Origin: Ferrovibrio sp.
GTDB taxonomy: Bacteria; Pseudomonadota; Alphaproteobacteria; Ferrovibrionales; Ferrovibrionaceae
Direction: 5' to 3'
DNA: 64,000 nucleotides
Assembly: GCF_025869515.1 (NCBI RefSeq)
Contig: NZ_JAOZVR010000119.1
Coordinates: 1-64,000, forward strand
The position numbers and the translations under genes were made by a program. Position 1 is the first letter of the stretch, and every line of letters starts with the position of its first letter. Positions 37,838 through 47,422 of this stretch are shown piece by piece. The notes beneath the pieces are model-generated. The model saw only the letters and a list, made by a program, of their open reading frames with translations, was not told where the DNA came from and did not search any database.

Positions 37838-37857
37838 CTTACCAACTGGTAGGTAAG
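37838..37857. promoter_or_regulatory. Probable TetR-family operator
   Basis: CTTACC-AACTGGTA-GGTAAG is an inverted repeat with nested TACCA/TGGTA arms, and outer TCGACT...AGTCGA bases add further symmetry. It sits immediately upstream of the regulator gene in the divergent region, where such operators usually lie. Confidence 0.55.
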
Positions 37858-38009
37858 AGAGTCGATGGGGATCGTGACACCCTCACAGGGTTGTGATGCC
37901 GGCGGCGGAGTCGCTCGTAACGTGCAGGGCCTGCAGCGGGGCCGGGCGACTGGACGGCGGCGCCGGACCCGCTATTCAGACTGAAGGGCCTGCAGTGAAC
38001 CGAGGCGGC

Positions 38010-39227
38010 ATGGACGACAGCGGCACAGGAGCACGACGAGGGCACGGCCGCGCGCTGGCGCTGCTGGTGGTGGCCGAGTTTTTCGGCACCTCGCTGTGGT
38101 TCTCCTCCAATGCCGCCGCCGTCGAGCTGCAGGCGCTGCTCCGCCTCTCGGCCGGCGATATCGGCTGGCTCACCAATGCCGTGCAGGCCGGCTTCATCGC
38201 CGGCACGCTGCTGATCGCGCTCAGCGGCCTGGCCGACCGCTTCCGCGCCAGCCGCATCTTCTTCGTGAGCTGCCTGGCGGGCGCCGCCGCCAATGCCGTC
38301 TTCCTGCTCGCCTGGCGCGATTTCGGCGCGGCACTGGCGCTGCGCTTCGTCGTCGGGCTGGCGCTGGCCGGCATCTATCCGATCGGCATGAAACTGGTGA
38401 TCGGCTGGACGCGCGGCCATACCGGCGGCACGCTGGCCTTGCTGGTCGGCATGCTGGTGCTCGGCACGGCGTTGCCGCATGGCATTCGCGGCGCCGGCGC
38501 GGGACTCTCCTGGGAAGTCGCAGTCGGCGCCGCCTCGGGGCTGGCGCTGCTCGGCGGCGTCGCGGTGCTGTGGCTCGGCGACGGGCCGTATCTGACGCGC
38601 GGGCCGGCAAAAGCTCTCAGTGCCACGCTGAGCACCGGGGCAGTCTTGCTCGCCTTCCGCCGCCGCGATTTCCGCGCCGCCGCGCTCGGCTATTTCGGCC
38701 ATATGTGGGAGTTGTATGCCTTCTGGACGATTGTGCCGTTTCTGCTGCTGCTGGCGCGGCCGCAGCTTGCAGCGGCCGAGGTGTCGCTGCTGAGTTTCTG
38801 CATCATCGGCATCGGCGCGGCGGGCTGTGTCCTCGGCGGCGCTCTGAGCGGCAAGCTGGGCAGCGCGCGGGTGGCGGCGCTGGCGCTCGCCACATCGGGC
38901 GTGCTCTGCCTGCTGTATCCGCTGCTGGCCGATGCGGCCGCAGCCTGGCCGCTGCTGCTGGCGGCGCTGTTGCTCTGGGGCCTCGCCGTGGTGGCGGACT
39001 CGCCGCAATTCTCGTCGCTGTCGGGCCGGGCTTGTCCGCCCGAGGCGGTGGGCAGCGCGCTGGCGATCCAGAATGCCATCGGCTTCGCCATCACCACGGC
39101 GGCGATCGCGCTCGCCACGCAGCTGCTGCCGGTGCTGGGCGCCTGGGTCGGGCTGCTGCTGCTGCCGGGGCCGCTGCTCGGTCTGCTCGGGCTGGCGCCC
39201 CTGTTGCGGCGCGCGGAAGTCCGCTAG
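38010..39227 (+). CDS. MFS transporter
   Basis: A 405-residue protein with about twelve membrane helices. The ATG at 38010 is preceded by GAGG. The N-terminal [18 protein letters not shown] and the loop [12 protein letters not shown] (motif A-like) indicate the major facilitator superfamily. It is divergent from the TetR gene and 33 bp upstream of a glutathione S-transferase gene, which suggests efflux and detoxification of the same compound. Confidence 0.88.
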   Translation: MDDSGTGARRGHGRALALLVVAEFFGTSLWFSSNAAAVELQALLRLSAGDIGWLTNAVQAGFIAGTLLIALSGLADRFRASRIFFVSCLAGAAANAVFLLAWRDFGAALALRFVVGLALAGIYPIGMKLVIGWTRGHTGGTLALLVGMLVLGTALPHGIRGAGAGLSWEVAVGAASGLALLGGVAVLWLGDGPYLTRGPAKALSATLSTGAVLLAFRRRDFRAAALGYFGHMWELYAFWTIVPFLLLLARPQLAAAEVSLLSFCIIGIGAAGCVLGGALSGKLGSARVAALALATSGVLCLLYPLLADAAAAWPLLLAALLLWGLAVVADSPQFSSLSGRACPPEAVGSALAIQNAIGFAITTAAIALATQLLPVLGAWVGLLLLPGPLLGLLGLAPLLRRAEVR

Positions 39228-39259
39228 ATTCGGCCAATCATCGCACAGGAAATCCCGCC

Positions 39260-39937
39260 ATGCTCACCGTCCACCACCTGAACAATTCCCGTTCGCAGCG
39301 CGTGCTCTGGCTGCTGGAGGAGCTGGCTGTGCCGTATAAAGTCGTGCGCTACGAGCGCGACCGCGCCACCATGCGCGCGCCGGCCGAGCTGCAGAAGATC
39401 CATCCGCTCGGCAAGTCGCCGGTGATCGAGACCGAGGAGGGCGACCGGTTCGCCGAAACCGGCGCGATCATCGAATACCTGATTGAACGCTACGACACCG
39501 GCCGCCTGCTGGTGCCGCCGCCGGGCACGCCGGAGCGCCGGCAATGGACCTACTGGCTGCATTACGCCGAAGGATCGGCCATGCCGCTGCTGCTGCTCAA
39601 ACTGGTCTTCATGCGCATGCCGCATGGCGTGCCCTTCTTCCTGCGGCCGCTGGTGAAGAAGATCGCGCGCACGGCGCAGGCCAAGGTGACCGATCCGCAG
39701 CTCAGCCAGCACATGCTGTACTGGGCCGATGCGCTGCGCCAGGGCAACGGCTGGTTCGCCGGCAAGGCCTTCAGCGCCGCCGACATCATGATGAGCTTCC
39801 CGCTCGAGGCCGCCGCCGCCCGCATCGGCCTGGGCGAGGGCCACGGCCCGATCAAGGATTTCCTCGAACGCATCCATGCGCGGCCGGCCTTCCTGCGCGC
39901 GCTGGACACCGGCGGGCCGTACGAACTGCTGCGCTAG
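39260..39937 (+). CDS. Glutathione S-transferase family protein
   Basis: A 225-residue protein with an N-terminal thioredoxin-like domain (NNSRSQRVLWLLEELAVPY, then GKSPVIETEEG and FAETGAIIEYL) and a C-terminal helical domain with FSAADIMMSFPLEA. The glutathione-site residues are in the ETGAI segment. It follows the MFS gene and may conjugate the compound that the transporter exports. Confidence 0.9.
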   Translation: MLTVHHLNNSRSQRVLWLLEELAVPYKVVRYERDRATMRAPAELQKIHPLGKSPVIETEEGDRFAETGAIIEYLIERYDTGRLLVPPPGTPERRQWTYWLHYAEGSAMPLLLLKLVFMRMPHGVPFFLRPLVKKIARTAQAKVTDPQLSQHMLYWADALRQGNGWFAGKAFSAADIMMSFPLEAAAARIGLGEGHGPIKDFLERIHARPAFLRALDTGGPYELLR

Positions 39938-40034
39938 ACTTTCTCCGGAGTGACCGAGGGTATTCGTCGCGGCACCGGTTGACCGGTCCGGGCGTTGTCC
40001 TAGCTCACCGGCAGTACAGCCGCAGGAGGGAGAC

Positions 40035-40460
40035 ATGACCACAGCAACGACCGCAGCCGGCGTGACGGCAACGGCGGAAGCCAGGGTGGGAGGGCGTGTG
40101 CGGCGCGAGCCGGGACCGGACCATCCGATCGCACTCGCCGACTATCCCGGCCGGGTGCGCGTCACCTTCAACGGCCGGCTGGTCGCCAACAGCGCGCGGG
40201 CCGTGAAACTGCAGGAAGCGGATTACCCGCCAGTCTATTATATCCCGCGCGCGGACTGCGCCTGGGCGTATTTCACGCCGGGCGATCATACCAGTTACTG
40301 CCCCTACAAGGGCGAGGCGGCGTATTTCACGCTGGCTGTCGATGGCCGGCGCGCGGAGAATGCGGTCTGGAGCTATGAGGATGCCTATCCGGCAGTGGCG
40401 CGGATCGCCGGGCTGGTCGCCTTCTACCCGGACCGCGTCGACCGCATCGACGCGGACTAA
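40035..40460 (+). CDS. DUF427 domain-containing protein
   Basis: A 141-residue protein with one DUF427 domain. VTFNGRLVANS, YPPVYYIPRAD, the TSYCPYKGEAAYFTL core and ENAVWSYEDAYP are conserved. The function of the family is unknown. A ribosome-binding site GGAGGGAGA precedes the ATG. Confidence 0.88.
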   Translation: MTTATTAAGVTATAEARVGGRVRREPGPDHPIALADYPGRVRVTFNGRLVANSARAVKLQEADYPPVYYIPRADCAWAYFTPGDHTSYCPYKGEAAYFTLAVDGRRAENAVWSYEDAYPAVARIAGLVAFYPDRVDRIDAD

Positions 40461-40479
40461 GGGATCGGCGTCCGGCGTC

Positions 40480-41388
40480 CTAGCGAATGGGCTTGAGCGG
40501 CATCGACCACGACTGCAGTGTCGCGGTCATTGCCGGCGGCGGCGCCACCTTGCGGTTCTGCAACTCGAAATATTTCTGCGGCGTATCGGCCGGCAGAAGG
40601 CCGCGCGCAATCAGCTCCATCAGCGCATGGACGCAGAGATCGAAACTGGCGAAACAGTAATGCGCGATCAGCGCCAGCTTGCGCAACTGGTCGTCGCTGT
40701 ATGCCGCCAGTTCCAGCGGGTTCCTGACGTAGACGATATCGGCTTCGAGCAGCTGGTTGAACGGTTTGCGAAAATCGCCGTCGCGCTTGGTCGGCGCGAT
40801 CGACCAGCGTTTCACATCCAGGAAGCAGTGCGGCGCGAAACCGTGCTGCCGCATCCACAGATCGACTTCGCCGAAACTCGGCTGGTTTTCGTACAGGCAG
40901 ATGAACGAGACTTCGAGTTGCAGTGCCACGCAGTCCTTCAGCGTGCGGGTGCCGTTTTGCAGCACGCTCAGCTCCGACCCCTGGATATCCATCTTCAGCA
41001 TGTCGATGGCGGGCAGGCCGGCGACATCATCCAGCCGCCTGGTGCGGATCGTCATGGTGTTGTGGATCTTGCCGAAATTTTCGAAGCCGTTGAAAAACTT
41101 CAGCGCCGTCGGATCGGGTTTGAGCAGCGAGGTCATGCCGCTGGCCTCGGCGGCGAGATACAGCGTCTGCTCGCTGCCGTCGGACAGGAAATCGGTGAAG
41201 ACGGTCGCCTTGTCGCCGAAGGCCGCCCTGATCTTCTCGATCTGGCGCTCGTCGCCTTCGAAGGCATTCAGATGGCCGAGATTCTGGTCCAGCAGCTTGC
41301 GATAGGCCGGGGTTTCATTGATGCAGGACGCCCCGATATCCATGACATTGATCTGTCCGGTGAAACCCAGCAGGTCCTGCAGCGTCAT
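40480..41388 (-). CDS. FkbM family methyltransferase
   Basis: A 302-residue S-adenosylmethionine-dependent methyltransferase of the FkbM type. The SAM-site start is NVMDIGASCINETPAYRKLL, and the family hallmark is DMLKMDIQGSELSVLQNG. Members methylate hydroxyls on sugars, antibiotics or lipids; the target here is unknown, as no glycosyltransferase or biosynthetic genes are adjacent. Confidence 0.85.
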   Translation of the reverse strand: MTLQDLLGFTGQINVMDIGASCINETPAYRKLLDQNLGHLNAFEGDERQIEKIRAAFGDKATVFTDFLSDGSEQTLYLAAEASGMTSLLKPDPTALKFFNGFENFGKIHNTMTIRTRRLDDVAGLPAIDMLKMDIQGSELSVLQNGTRTLKDCVALQLEVSFICLYENQPSFGEVDLWMRQHGFAPHCFLDVKRWSIAPTKRDGDFRKPFNQLLEADIVYVRNPLELAAYSDDQLRKLALIAHYCFASFDLCVHALMELIARGLLPADTPQKYFELQNRKVAPPPAMTATLQSWSMPLKPIR

Positions 41389-41398
41389 CGTTTCGCCC

Positions 41399-41809
41399 CT
41401 AGCTCCTGATCCCCAGCGTCACCGCGATCTTCGTCTTCAGCTGGTCGGCCGAGAAGGGTTTGACGATATAGCCGTTCACCCGCGCGGCGCGCGCCGCCAG
41501 CACCAGCTCCTGGTCGGCATGGCCGGTCAGCATCAGGAAGGGCATCTGCGGGTGGTGCTCGCGCACCAGGCGCAGCAGCTCCAGCCCGTTGATGCCGGGC
41601 ATGTTCCAGTCCGAGACGATCAGGTGAAACGGCTCGCGCGCCGCCGTGATCGCCTTCAGCGCTTCGGTGCCGTCGGGCACCGCCGTGACCTTGCGGATGC
41701 CGATACGCTGCAGTGTGGCGAGCGTCAGCTTGCGCGCGAAGGGTTCGTCCTCGGCCACCAGCAGCGACAGGTCGGCGAAGGTGAGCGGTGGCGGACCGGT
41801 TTCAGGCAT
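41399..41809 (-). CDS. CheY-like single-domain response regulator
   Basis: A 136-residue receiver domain with no output domain. The phosphate-accepting aspartate is in LIVSDWNMPGING, with LLVAEDEPFARK at the N terminus and the conserved lysine in GYIVKPFSADQ. The ATG overlaps the end of xthA by eight bases, so it is coupled to that gene. Its kinase is not in the window. Confidence 0.9.
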   Translation of the reverse strand: MPETGPPPLTFADLSLLVAEDEPFARKLTLATLQRIGIRKVTAVPDGTEALKAITAAREPFHLIVSDWNMPGINGLELLRLVREHHPQMPFLMLTGHADQELVLAARAARVNGYIVKPFSADQLKTKIAVTLGIRS

Positions 41810-42575
41810 CGCGGAGTTCGCACAGCACCGGCGTATGGTCCGATGCCTTGTCCTGGCCGCGCGGGCCGCGGTCGATCTCGCAGGATACCAGCCGGTCGGC
41901 GAGCACCGGCGAGAGCAGGAAATGGTCGATGCGCAGGCCGTTGTTGCGCGGCCAGCAGCCGGCCTGATAGTCCCAGAAGCTGTAGTCGATCTCGCGCGGA
42001 TGCAGCGCGCGCCAGGCCTCGGTGAGGCCGAGGTTGCACAGCGCGCGCCAGGCGCGGCGGCTGTCGGGCGCGCAGAGCGCGTCTTCGGCGAAACCGACCG
42101 GGTCGAAGACATCGACGTCTTCCGGGCAGATGTTGAAATCGCCGGTCAGCAGGAAGGGCCGGTCGCCCTGCAGCAGGGCGATGGCGCGCTGGCGCAGGCG
42201 TTCCATCCAGCGCAGCTTGTACTCGTATTTCTCGCCTGGGCGCGGATTGCCGTTCGGCAGGTAGAGACCGCAGACCGTGATCCCGGCGATGTCGCCCTCG
42301 ATATAGCGGGACTGTTCGTCGGCATCGTCGCCGGGAAGGCGGGTGCGCACGGCTTCCGGTTCGATCAGGCTGAGCAGCGCGACGCCGTTGTAGCTTTTCT
42401 GGCCATGGGTGAAGACGCGATAGCCCAAGCTTTCGAATTCCAGGCGCGGGAAATCCGCATCCTGGCATTTGATTTCCTGCAGCACGGCGACATCGGGTTT
42501 CACGTCGCGCAGCCAGCCGACCACATTGGGCAGCCGCGCCTTGACCGAATTGACATTCCAGGTGGCGAGTCTCAT
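41802..42575 (-). CDS. xthA: Exodeoxyribonuclease III
   Basis: A 257-residue AP endonuclease and 3'-exonuclease of the exonuclease/endonuclease/phosphatase fold. It starts at MRLATWNVNSVKARL; VLQEIKCQDADFP, LTGDFNICPEDVDV and the C-terminal SDHTPVLCEL are the metal-site motifs. It makes breaks at abasic sites during base-excision repair. It overlaps the CheY-like gene. Confidence 0.95.
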   Translation of the reverse strand: MRLATWNVNSVKARLPNVVGWLRDVKPDVAVLQEIKCQDADFPRLEFESLGYRVFTHGQKSYNGVALLSLIEPEAVRTRLPGDDADEQSRYIEGDIAGITVCGLYLPNGNPRPGEKYEYKLRWMERLRQRAIALLQGDRPFLLTGDFNICPEDVDVFDPVGFAEDALCAPDSRRAWRALCNLGLTEAWRALHPREIDYSFWDYQAGCWPRNNGLRIDHFLLSPVLADRLVSCEIDRGPRGQDKASDHTPVLCELRDA

Positions 42576-42603
42576 GGCCGGCAGTATCGGCGCATCCGCC
42601 GGC

Positions 42604-43200
42604 TCAGGCCAGTGCCAAGGCGGCGAGCACCGCATCGGTGGCGACCACCCGGGCATATTCGCCGTCCATATTCGCCAGGCTCATAGCATGCACCGTGGCG
42701 GCATCCTGCAGCACGCCGCGCCAGTCCCGGCGCGCGAAGGCGAAGCAGGCATCCTCCGCCAGCCAGGTGTCGAAGCCGAGATTGCCGGCCATGCGCACCG
42801 TGGCCTCCACCGAGTTGTTGGTGACGACGCCGGCGATCACCAGCGCGGCGATACCCTGCCGGCGCAGGTCGTCGGCCAGCGTGGTGCCGATGAAGGCGCT
42901 GTTGGTGCGCTTGGGCAGAACGGTTTCGCCGGGCAGCGGCGCGACCTCGGGCTTGAAGTCGTTGCCGGGCTGGCCGGGGCGATAGGCGGAGTCGGCGAGG
43001 ACGGAATCATGCCGCACATGGATGATCGGCTGGCCGGCCTGGCGCCAGGTGGCCAGCAGGCGGGCCGCATTGGCTTCGGCCTGCGGATTGTTGCGCGGGC
43101 CTTCGACGGCGTGATAGGGCGCGTCGATGGCCTTCTGCAGGTCGATGATCAGCAGGGCCGCGGGTCGCGGCACTCGGGGCAGTCGGGACAGGGCAGGCAA
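42604..43200 (-). CDS. Isochorismatase-like hydrolase with Ser at the Cys position
   Basis: A 198-residue protein of the isochorismatase-like cysteine hydrolase fold. The catalytic aspartate is in ALLIIDLQKAI and the lysine region follows VRHDSVL. At the usual catalytic-cysteine position the sequence is VVTNNSVEATVRMAGN, so serine (TCG codon) replaces cysteine. This may mark a subfamily with different chemistry or a non-catalytic protein. Confidence 0.83.
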   Translation of the reverse strand: MPALSRLPRVPRPAALLIIDLQKAIDAPYHAVEGPRNNPQAEANAARLLATWRQAGQPIIHVRHDSVLADSAYRPGQPGNDFKPEVAPLPGETVLPKRTNSAFIGTTLADDLRRQGIAALVIAGVVTNNSVEATVRMAGNLGFDTWLAEDACFAFARRDWRGVLQDAATVHAMSLANMDGEYARVVATDAVLAALALA

Positions 43201-43213
43201 CGGCAGGGCCGCG

Positions 43214-43597
43214 TCAGACCGCGAAGGAGTTGCCGCAGCCGCAGCTGCTGGAGGCGAGCGGGTTGTTGATGCGGAAGCCGGCGCCGGACAGATCCTCGAC
43301 GAAATCCAGTTCCGAACCGCGCAGGTAGTCCAGCGACACGGTATCGACCAGCAGGCGGGCGCCGTCGCGGCTGATCACCACGTCATCGGCGGTCGCGTCG
43401 GCATCGAGGGTGAAGCTGTACTGGAAACCGGAGCAGCCGCCGCCCGAGACGCTGATGCGCAGGCCGAGCGCCGGATTGCCCTCCGACTCGGCCACTTTCA
43501 GGATGCGCCGGGCCGCCGACGCGGTCAGACCGACCGGGTCGCCATTGAAGGTCGCCGGGGGCTGAACAGGAACGGTCTGGGTCGCGGTCTCGGTCAT
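43214..43597 (-). CDS. Iron-sulfur cluster insertion protein, ErpA/IscA type
   Basis: A 127-residue A-type carrier. The three cysteines that bind the cluster are present, in [10 protein letters not shown] and [10 protein letters not shown]. It delivers Fe-S clusters to target proteins. The divergent argS gene starts 189 bp away. ErpA versus IscA cannot be told apart by motif alone. Confidence 0.9.
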   Translation of the reverse strand: MTETATQTVPVQPPATFNGDPVGLTASAARRILKVAESEGNPALGLRISVSGGGCSGFQYSFTLDADATADDVVISRDGARLLVDTVSLDYLRGSELDFVEDLSGAGFRINNPLASSSCGCGNSFAV

Positions 43598-43785
43598 CTG
43601 CTGTTTACGCTTGGTTTACCAATAATTTGCCACATTCGATCAGCAATTTAGGGGCTTACGCGCGGAAGTCAATTTCGGAACACCCCGGAACGCCCGCGCC
43701 ACGTTGCGGCAGGACTGTCATATGGCTACTTTCCGCCCCCTGTAAGGGGCAGTCCGCCCGGTATTTCGAGAAAAGTCTTGCCGAG

Positions 43786-45525
43786 ATGAACGTTTTTACC
43801 GAATTCCGCCGCGATGTGATGCGGGCCGTCGAGAACCTGTCCCTGCCGGGCGAGTTGCCGCTCAAGGCCGTGACGGTGGAACCGCCGCGCGATCCGGCCC
43901 ATGGCGACCTGGCCACCAATGTGGCCATGGTGATCGCCAAGCCGGCCGGGATGGCGCCGCGCGTGCTGGCCGACAAGCTGAAGCCGCTGCTGGAAGCCAA
44001 TCCGCATGTCGCCGCCGTGGAGATCGCCGGGCCGGGCTTCATCAACCTGCGGCTCAAGCCGGATTACTGGCAGCGCCAGGTCAGCACCATCGTCAATGCC
44101 GGCAAGGCTTATGGCGACAGCGCGCTGGGGCAGGGCGTGAAGGTCAATGTCGAATACGTCTCGGCCAATCCGACCGGACCGATGCATGTCGGCCATTGCC
44201 GCGGCGCCGTGTTCGGCGATGCGCTGGCCGCCCTGCTGCACAAGGCCGGCTTCGACGTTGCCCGCGAATACTACATCAACGATGCCGGCGCCCAGGTGGA
44301 TGTGCTGGCGCGCTCGGCGCATCTGCGCTATCGCGAGGCGCTGGGCGAAAGCATCACCATCCCCGAGGGCCTGTATCCCGGCGATTACCTGAAGCCGCTG
44401 GGCCAGCATCTGGCGCAGAAATACGACGCGAAATACCAGACCGCGCCGGAAGCCGACTGGCTTGTCCTGTTCCGCAAGGAAGCCACCGAGGCGATGATGG
44501 ACATGATCCGCGACGATCTCGCCGCGCTGAACATCCATCATGCCGTCTTCACCTCGGAAAAGGCGCTGCATGAGAGCGGCGCGGTGCAGACCGCCTTCGA
44601 TCGCCTGCAGCAGCGCGACCTGATCTATACCGGCGTGCTGGAGCCGCCGAAGGGCAAGCTGCCCGAGGATTACGAAACGCGGCCGCAGGCGCTGTTCAAG
44701 GCCAGCGCATTCGGCGACGATGCCGACCGGCCGCTGAAGAAATCCGATGGGTCGTGGACCTATTTCGGCGCCGACATCGCCTATCACGATGACAAATATC
44801 GCCGCGGCTTCAGCCAGATGATCGACGTCTGGGGCGCCGATCATGGCGGCTACGTCAAACGCATGAAGGCCGCCGTGAAGGCGCTGTCGGACGGCGAGGC
44901 GGAGCTGGACGTCAAGCTGGTCCAGATGGTCAACCTGATGGACGGCGGCGAGCCGGTGAAGATGTCCAAGCGCGCCGGCACGTTCGTCACGCTGCGCGAC
45001 GTGGTGGATGAAGTGGGCAAGGATGTCGTGCGCTTCATCATGCTGACGCGCAAGAACGATGCCCAGCTCGATTTCGATTTCAAGAAGGTGACAGAACAGT
45101 CCAAGGACAATCCGGTCTTCTATGTGCAATATGCCCATGCGCGCATCTGCTCGGTGCTGCGCAATGCGAAGACCGAAGTGCCCGCTGTGGATACGACGGA
45201 TGGCGCCCTGGCCGGGGCGGATATGACGAAGTTGTCACACCCGGCCGAGCTCTCCCTGATCAAGCTGCTGTCATCCTGGCCGCGGCTGGTCGATTCGGCC
45301 GCCGAGGCGCATGAACCGCATCGTGTGGCGTTTTTCCTGCAGGATGTGGCGGCGGCTTTCCACGGCCTGTGGAATGTGGGCCGCGACGATACCGGCATGC
45401 GCTTCCTGTTGCCCGAGGATATCGAACTGACCCGGGCGCGGCTGGCGATGCTGCGTGCCGTGGCGATGGTGATTGCTTCGGGCCTGGCCGTGATGGGCGT
45501 GACGCCCGTCGAAGAGATGAGGTGA
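43786..45525 (+). CDS. argS: Arginyl-tRNA synthetase
   Basis: A 579-residue class I synthetase. The HIGH motif is MHVGH in [13 protein letters not shown], and the KMSKS loop is [11 protein letters not shown]; the C-terminal DALR domain supplies anticodon binding. The ATG at 43786 is chosen at [10 protein letters not shown]; the longer frame lacks homology. It heads a conserved cluster with the SPOR protein, nagZ and scpA. Confidence 0.96.
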   Translation: MNVFTEFRRDVMRAVENLSLPGELPLKAVTVEPPRDPAHGDLATNVAMVIAKPAGMAPRVLADKLKPLLEANPHVAAVEIAGPGFINLRLKPDYWQRQVSTIVNAGKAYGDSALGQGVKVNVEYVSANPTGPMHVGHCRGAVFGDALAALLHKAGFDVAREYYINDAGAQVDVLARSAHLRYREALGESITIPEGLYPGDYLKPLGQHLAQKYDAKYQTAPEADWLVLFRKEATEAMMDMIRDDLAALNIHHAVFTSEKALHESGAVQTAFDRLQQRDLIYTGVLEPPKGKLPEDYETRPQALFKASAFGDDADRPLKKSDGSWTYFGADIAYHDDKYRRGFSQMIDVWGADHGGYVKRMKAAVKALSDGEAELDVKLVQMVNLMDGGEPVKMSKRAGTFVTLRDVVDEVGKDVVRFIMLTRKNDAQLDFDFKKVTEQSKDNPVFYVQYAHARICSVLRNAKTEVPAVDTTDGALAGADMTKLSHPAELSLIKLLSSWPRLVDSAAEAHEPHRVAFFLQDVAAAFHGLWNVGRDDTGMRFLLPEDIELTRARLAMLRAVAMVIASGLAVMGVTPVEEMR

Positions 45526-45529
45526 GACC

Positions 45530-46384
45530 ATGAGCGACCTGCGCGGCGACCGTAACATGCGTCCGGTTCCTGGCGAGTCCGCCAATCCCGGCATGCGCAG
45601 CCCGAAACGCCTGATCACCGCGGGCATCGCGCTCGGCGCGGTGGCTGCCTTCGGCATCGGCATCTGGTTTGCCTATGACCAGGGCGTGAAGCGCGGCGCT
45701 TCGGGTGCGCCGCCGCTGATCCGCGCCGACCAGGGGCCGGCCAAGGTGGCGCCGGAAAATCCCGGCGGCATGCAGGTGCCGAACCAGGACAAGCAGATCT
45801 ACGAGCGTCTGCCGGGCAATTCGCCGGCTGGCAACACGGCGGGGACCGAAAAGCTGCTGCCGCCGCCGGAGCGGCCGACCGCAACCCCGACTCAGCCCGG
45901 CGTGGCGACCTCGCCGGCCGTGAATGTGCCGACGCGACCGGTGCAGACCGTACCCAACCAGTCGCCGAACCGCACGGACGCACCCAGCCCGGCGCCGATC
46001 CCGCCGGCGCCCGCTGCACCGGGCCAGCCGCAGCCGGTGGCGCCGCGCACGGCAACCACACCGGCAACGCCGGCACCGGCGGCCCAGACTCCTGCACCGG
46101 CGCCGGCCGCGCGCAGCGTCACGGCGACGCCCGGCGGCAGCGCCAAGATCCAGCTGGCCTCGCTGAAGGACCAGGCGGCGGCGACCGCGACCTGGAACCA
46201 GCTGCAGAAGAAATTCCCTGACGTGCTGGGCGGCCTGCAGCCGTCCTATGAGAAGGTCGAGATCGCCAACAAGGGCACGTTCATCCGCCTGCAGGCCGGT
46301 CCGCTGAAGGATCGTGCCGAAGCGACGGCCATCTGCAGCACGCTCGCTGCGAAGAACCAGGGCTGCATCGTTGTCGGACGTTAA
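45530..46384 (+). CDS. SPOR domain-containing protein
   Basis: A 284-residue envelope protein with one membrane helix (about residues 28-48), a long Pro/Ala/Thr-rich periplasmic linker (about 70-200) and a C-terminal SPOR domain (about 205-284, starting SAKIQLASLKDQ) that binds denuded glycan strands at division sites. It starts four bases after argS and overlaps nagZ. Confidence 0.88.
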   Translation: MSDLRGDRNMRPVPGESANPGMRSPKRLITAGIALGAVAAFGIGIWFAYDQGVKRGASGAPPLIRADQGPAKVAPENPGGMQVPNQDKQIYERLPGNSPAGNTAGTEKLLPPPERPTATPTQPGVATSPAVNVPTRPVQTVPNQSPNRTDAPSPAPIPPAPAAPGQPQPVAPRTATTPATPAPAAQTPAPAPAARSVTATPGGSAKIQLASLKDQAAATATWNQLQKKFPDVLGGLQPSYEKVEIANKGTFIRLQAGPLKDRAEATAICSTLAAKNQGCIVVGR

Positions 46385-47414
46385 AACAGTAGACTGGGGC
46401 ACCTATGCGCCCGTCGTGGTGGGCTGCGCCGGCCCGCAGCTGACGGCGGAGGAGCGTGTGCTGTTCGGCGTGCGCAAGCCGCTGGGCCTGATCCTGTTTG
46501 CGCGCAACATCGTCGATCCCGCGCAGGTGAAGGCGCTGGTCGCCGATTTCCGCGCCATCGTCGGCAATGTTTACGCGCCGGTGCTGATCGACCAGGAGGG
46601 CGGTCGCGTCGCCCGCCTGAAGCCGCCGCACTGGCCGGCCTTTCCGCGTGGCGCCGTGTTCGGCCAGATGTATACCCGCGATCCGGCGGTTGCCGAGGAA
46701 GCCGCCTACCTGAACTATCGCTGGATCGGCGCCGAACTGGCGGCGCTGGGCATCGATGTTGATTGCGCCCCGGTGGCCGACCTGCCGGTGGAAGGCGCCC
46801 ATGACGTGATCGGCGACCGCGCCTATGGCCGCGATGCCGATACTGTCAGCCTGATCGCCGAAGCGGTGATGCGTGGCCTGGCCGATGCCGGCGTGATGCC
46901 GGTGGTGAAGCACATTCCCGGCCATGGCCGCTCGCATACCGACAGCCACCTGGACCTGCCGGTGGTGGATACGCCGGCCGAACTGCTGGAGGCCAGCGAC
47001 CTGCTGCCGTTCGTCGCCCTGCGCCATGCGCCCTGGGCGATGACCGCGCATATCGTCTACACCGCCTATGATGCCGTGCTGCCGGCGACGCTGTCGTCCA
47101 ACGTGATCCGGCGCGTGATCCGCGAGCGTATCGGTTTCGACGGCGTGCTGATTTCGGATGACCTGACCATGAAGGCCCTGAAGGGCAGTCCGGCAGTCAC
47201 CGGCGTGGCCTCGCTGCATGCCGGCTGCGACCTGGTGCTGCATTGCTCGGGCGATCTGCCGGAAATGCAGGCCCTGCTCGCCGCCCTGCCGGCCATGACA
47301 GGCGAGGCGGCCCGGCGCGTGGCCCAGGCCCGCGCTGCCCTGCCGGCTCCCAGGCCGTTCAGCGCCGCCGAGCGCCTGCGCTATCAGAGCCTGATGGAGC
47401 AGGTGCCGGTCTGA
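46371..47414 (+). CDS. nagZ: Beta-N-acetylglucosaminidase
   Basis: A 347-residue glycoside hydrolase family 3 enzyme that removes N-acetylglucosamine from peptidoglycan fragments during cell-wall recycling. KHIPGHGRSHTDSH, LIDQEGGRVARL and SDDLTMKAL are diagnostic. I chose a TTG at 46371, inside the end of the SPOR gene, because no ATG or GTG gives a good N terminus in this frame. The start is the weak point, not the identity. Confidence 0.92.
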   Translation: MSDVKTVDWGTYAPVVVGCAGPQLTAEERVLFGVRKPLGLILFARNIVDPAQVKALVADFRAIVGNVYAPVLIDQEGGRVARLKPPHWPAFPRGAVFGQMYTRDPAVAEEAAYLNYRWIGAELAALGIDVDCAPVADLPVEGAHDVIGDRAYGRDADTVSLIAEAVMRGLADAGVMPVVKHIPGHGRSHTDSHLDLPVVDTPAELLEASDLLPFVALRHAPWAMTAHIVYTAYDAVLPATLSSNVIRRVIRERIGFDGVLISDDLTMKALKGSPAVTGVASLHAGCDLVLHCSGDLPEMQALLAALPAMTGEAARRVAQARAALPAPRPFSAAERLRYQSLMEQVPV

Positions 47415-47422
47415 GTCCCGCC

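Noticed and set aside
37893-38009. Upstream start for the MFS gene
   Set aside because: Residues before 38010 are Gly/Ala/Arg-rich without membrane helix and cover the probable promoter; the ATG at 38010 has a ribosome-binding site.
38096-39259. Extension of the GST frame back across the MFS gene
   Set aside because: It lies in the wrong frame over the MFS transporter; homology begins at the ATG at 39260.
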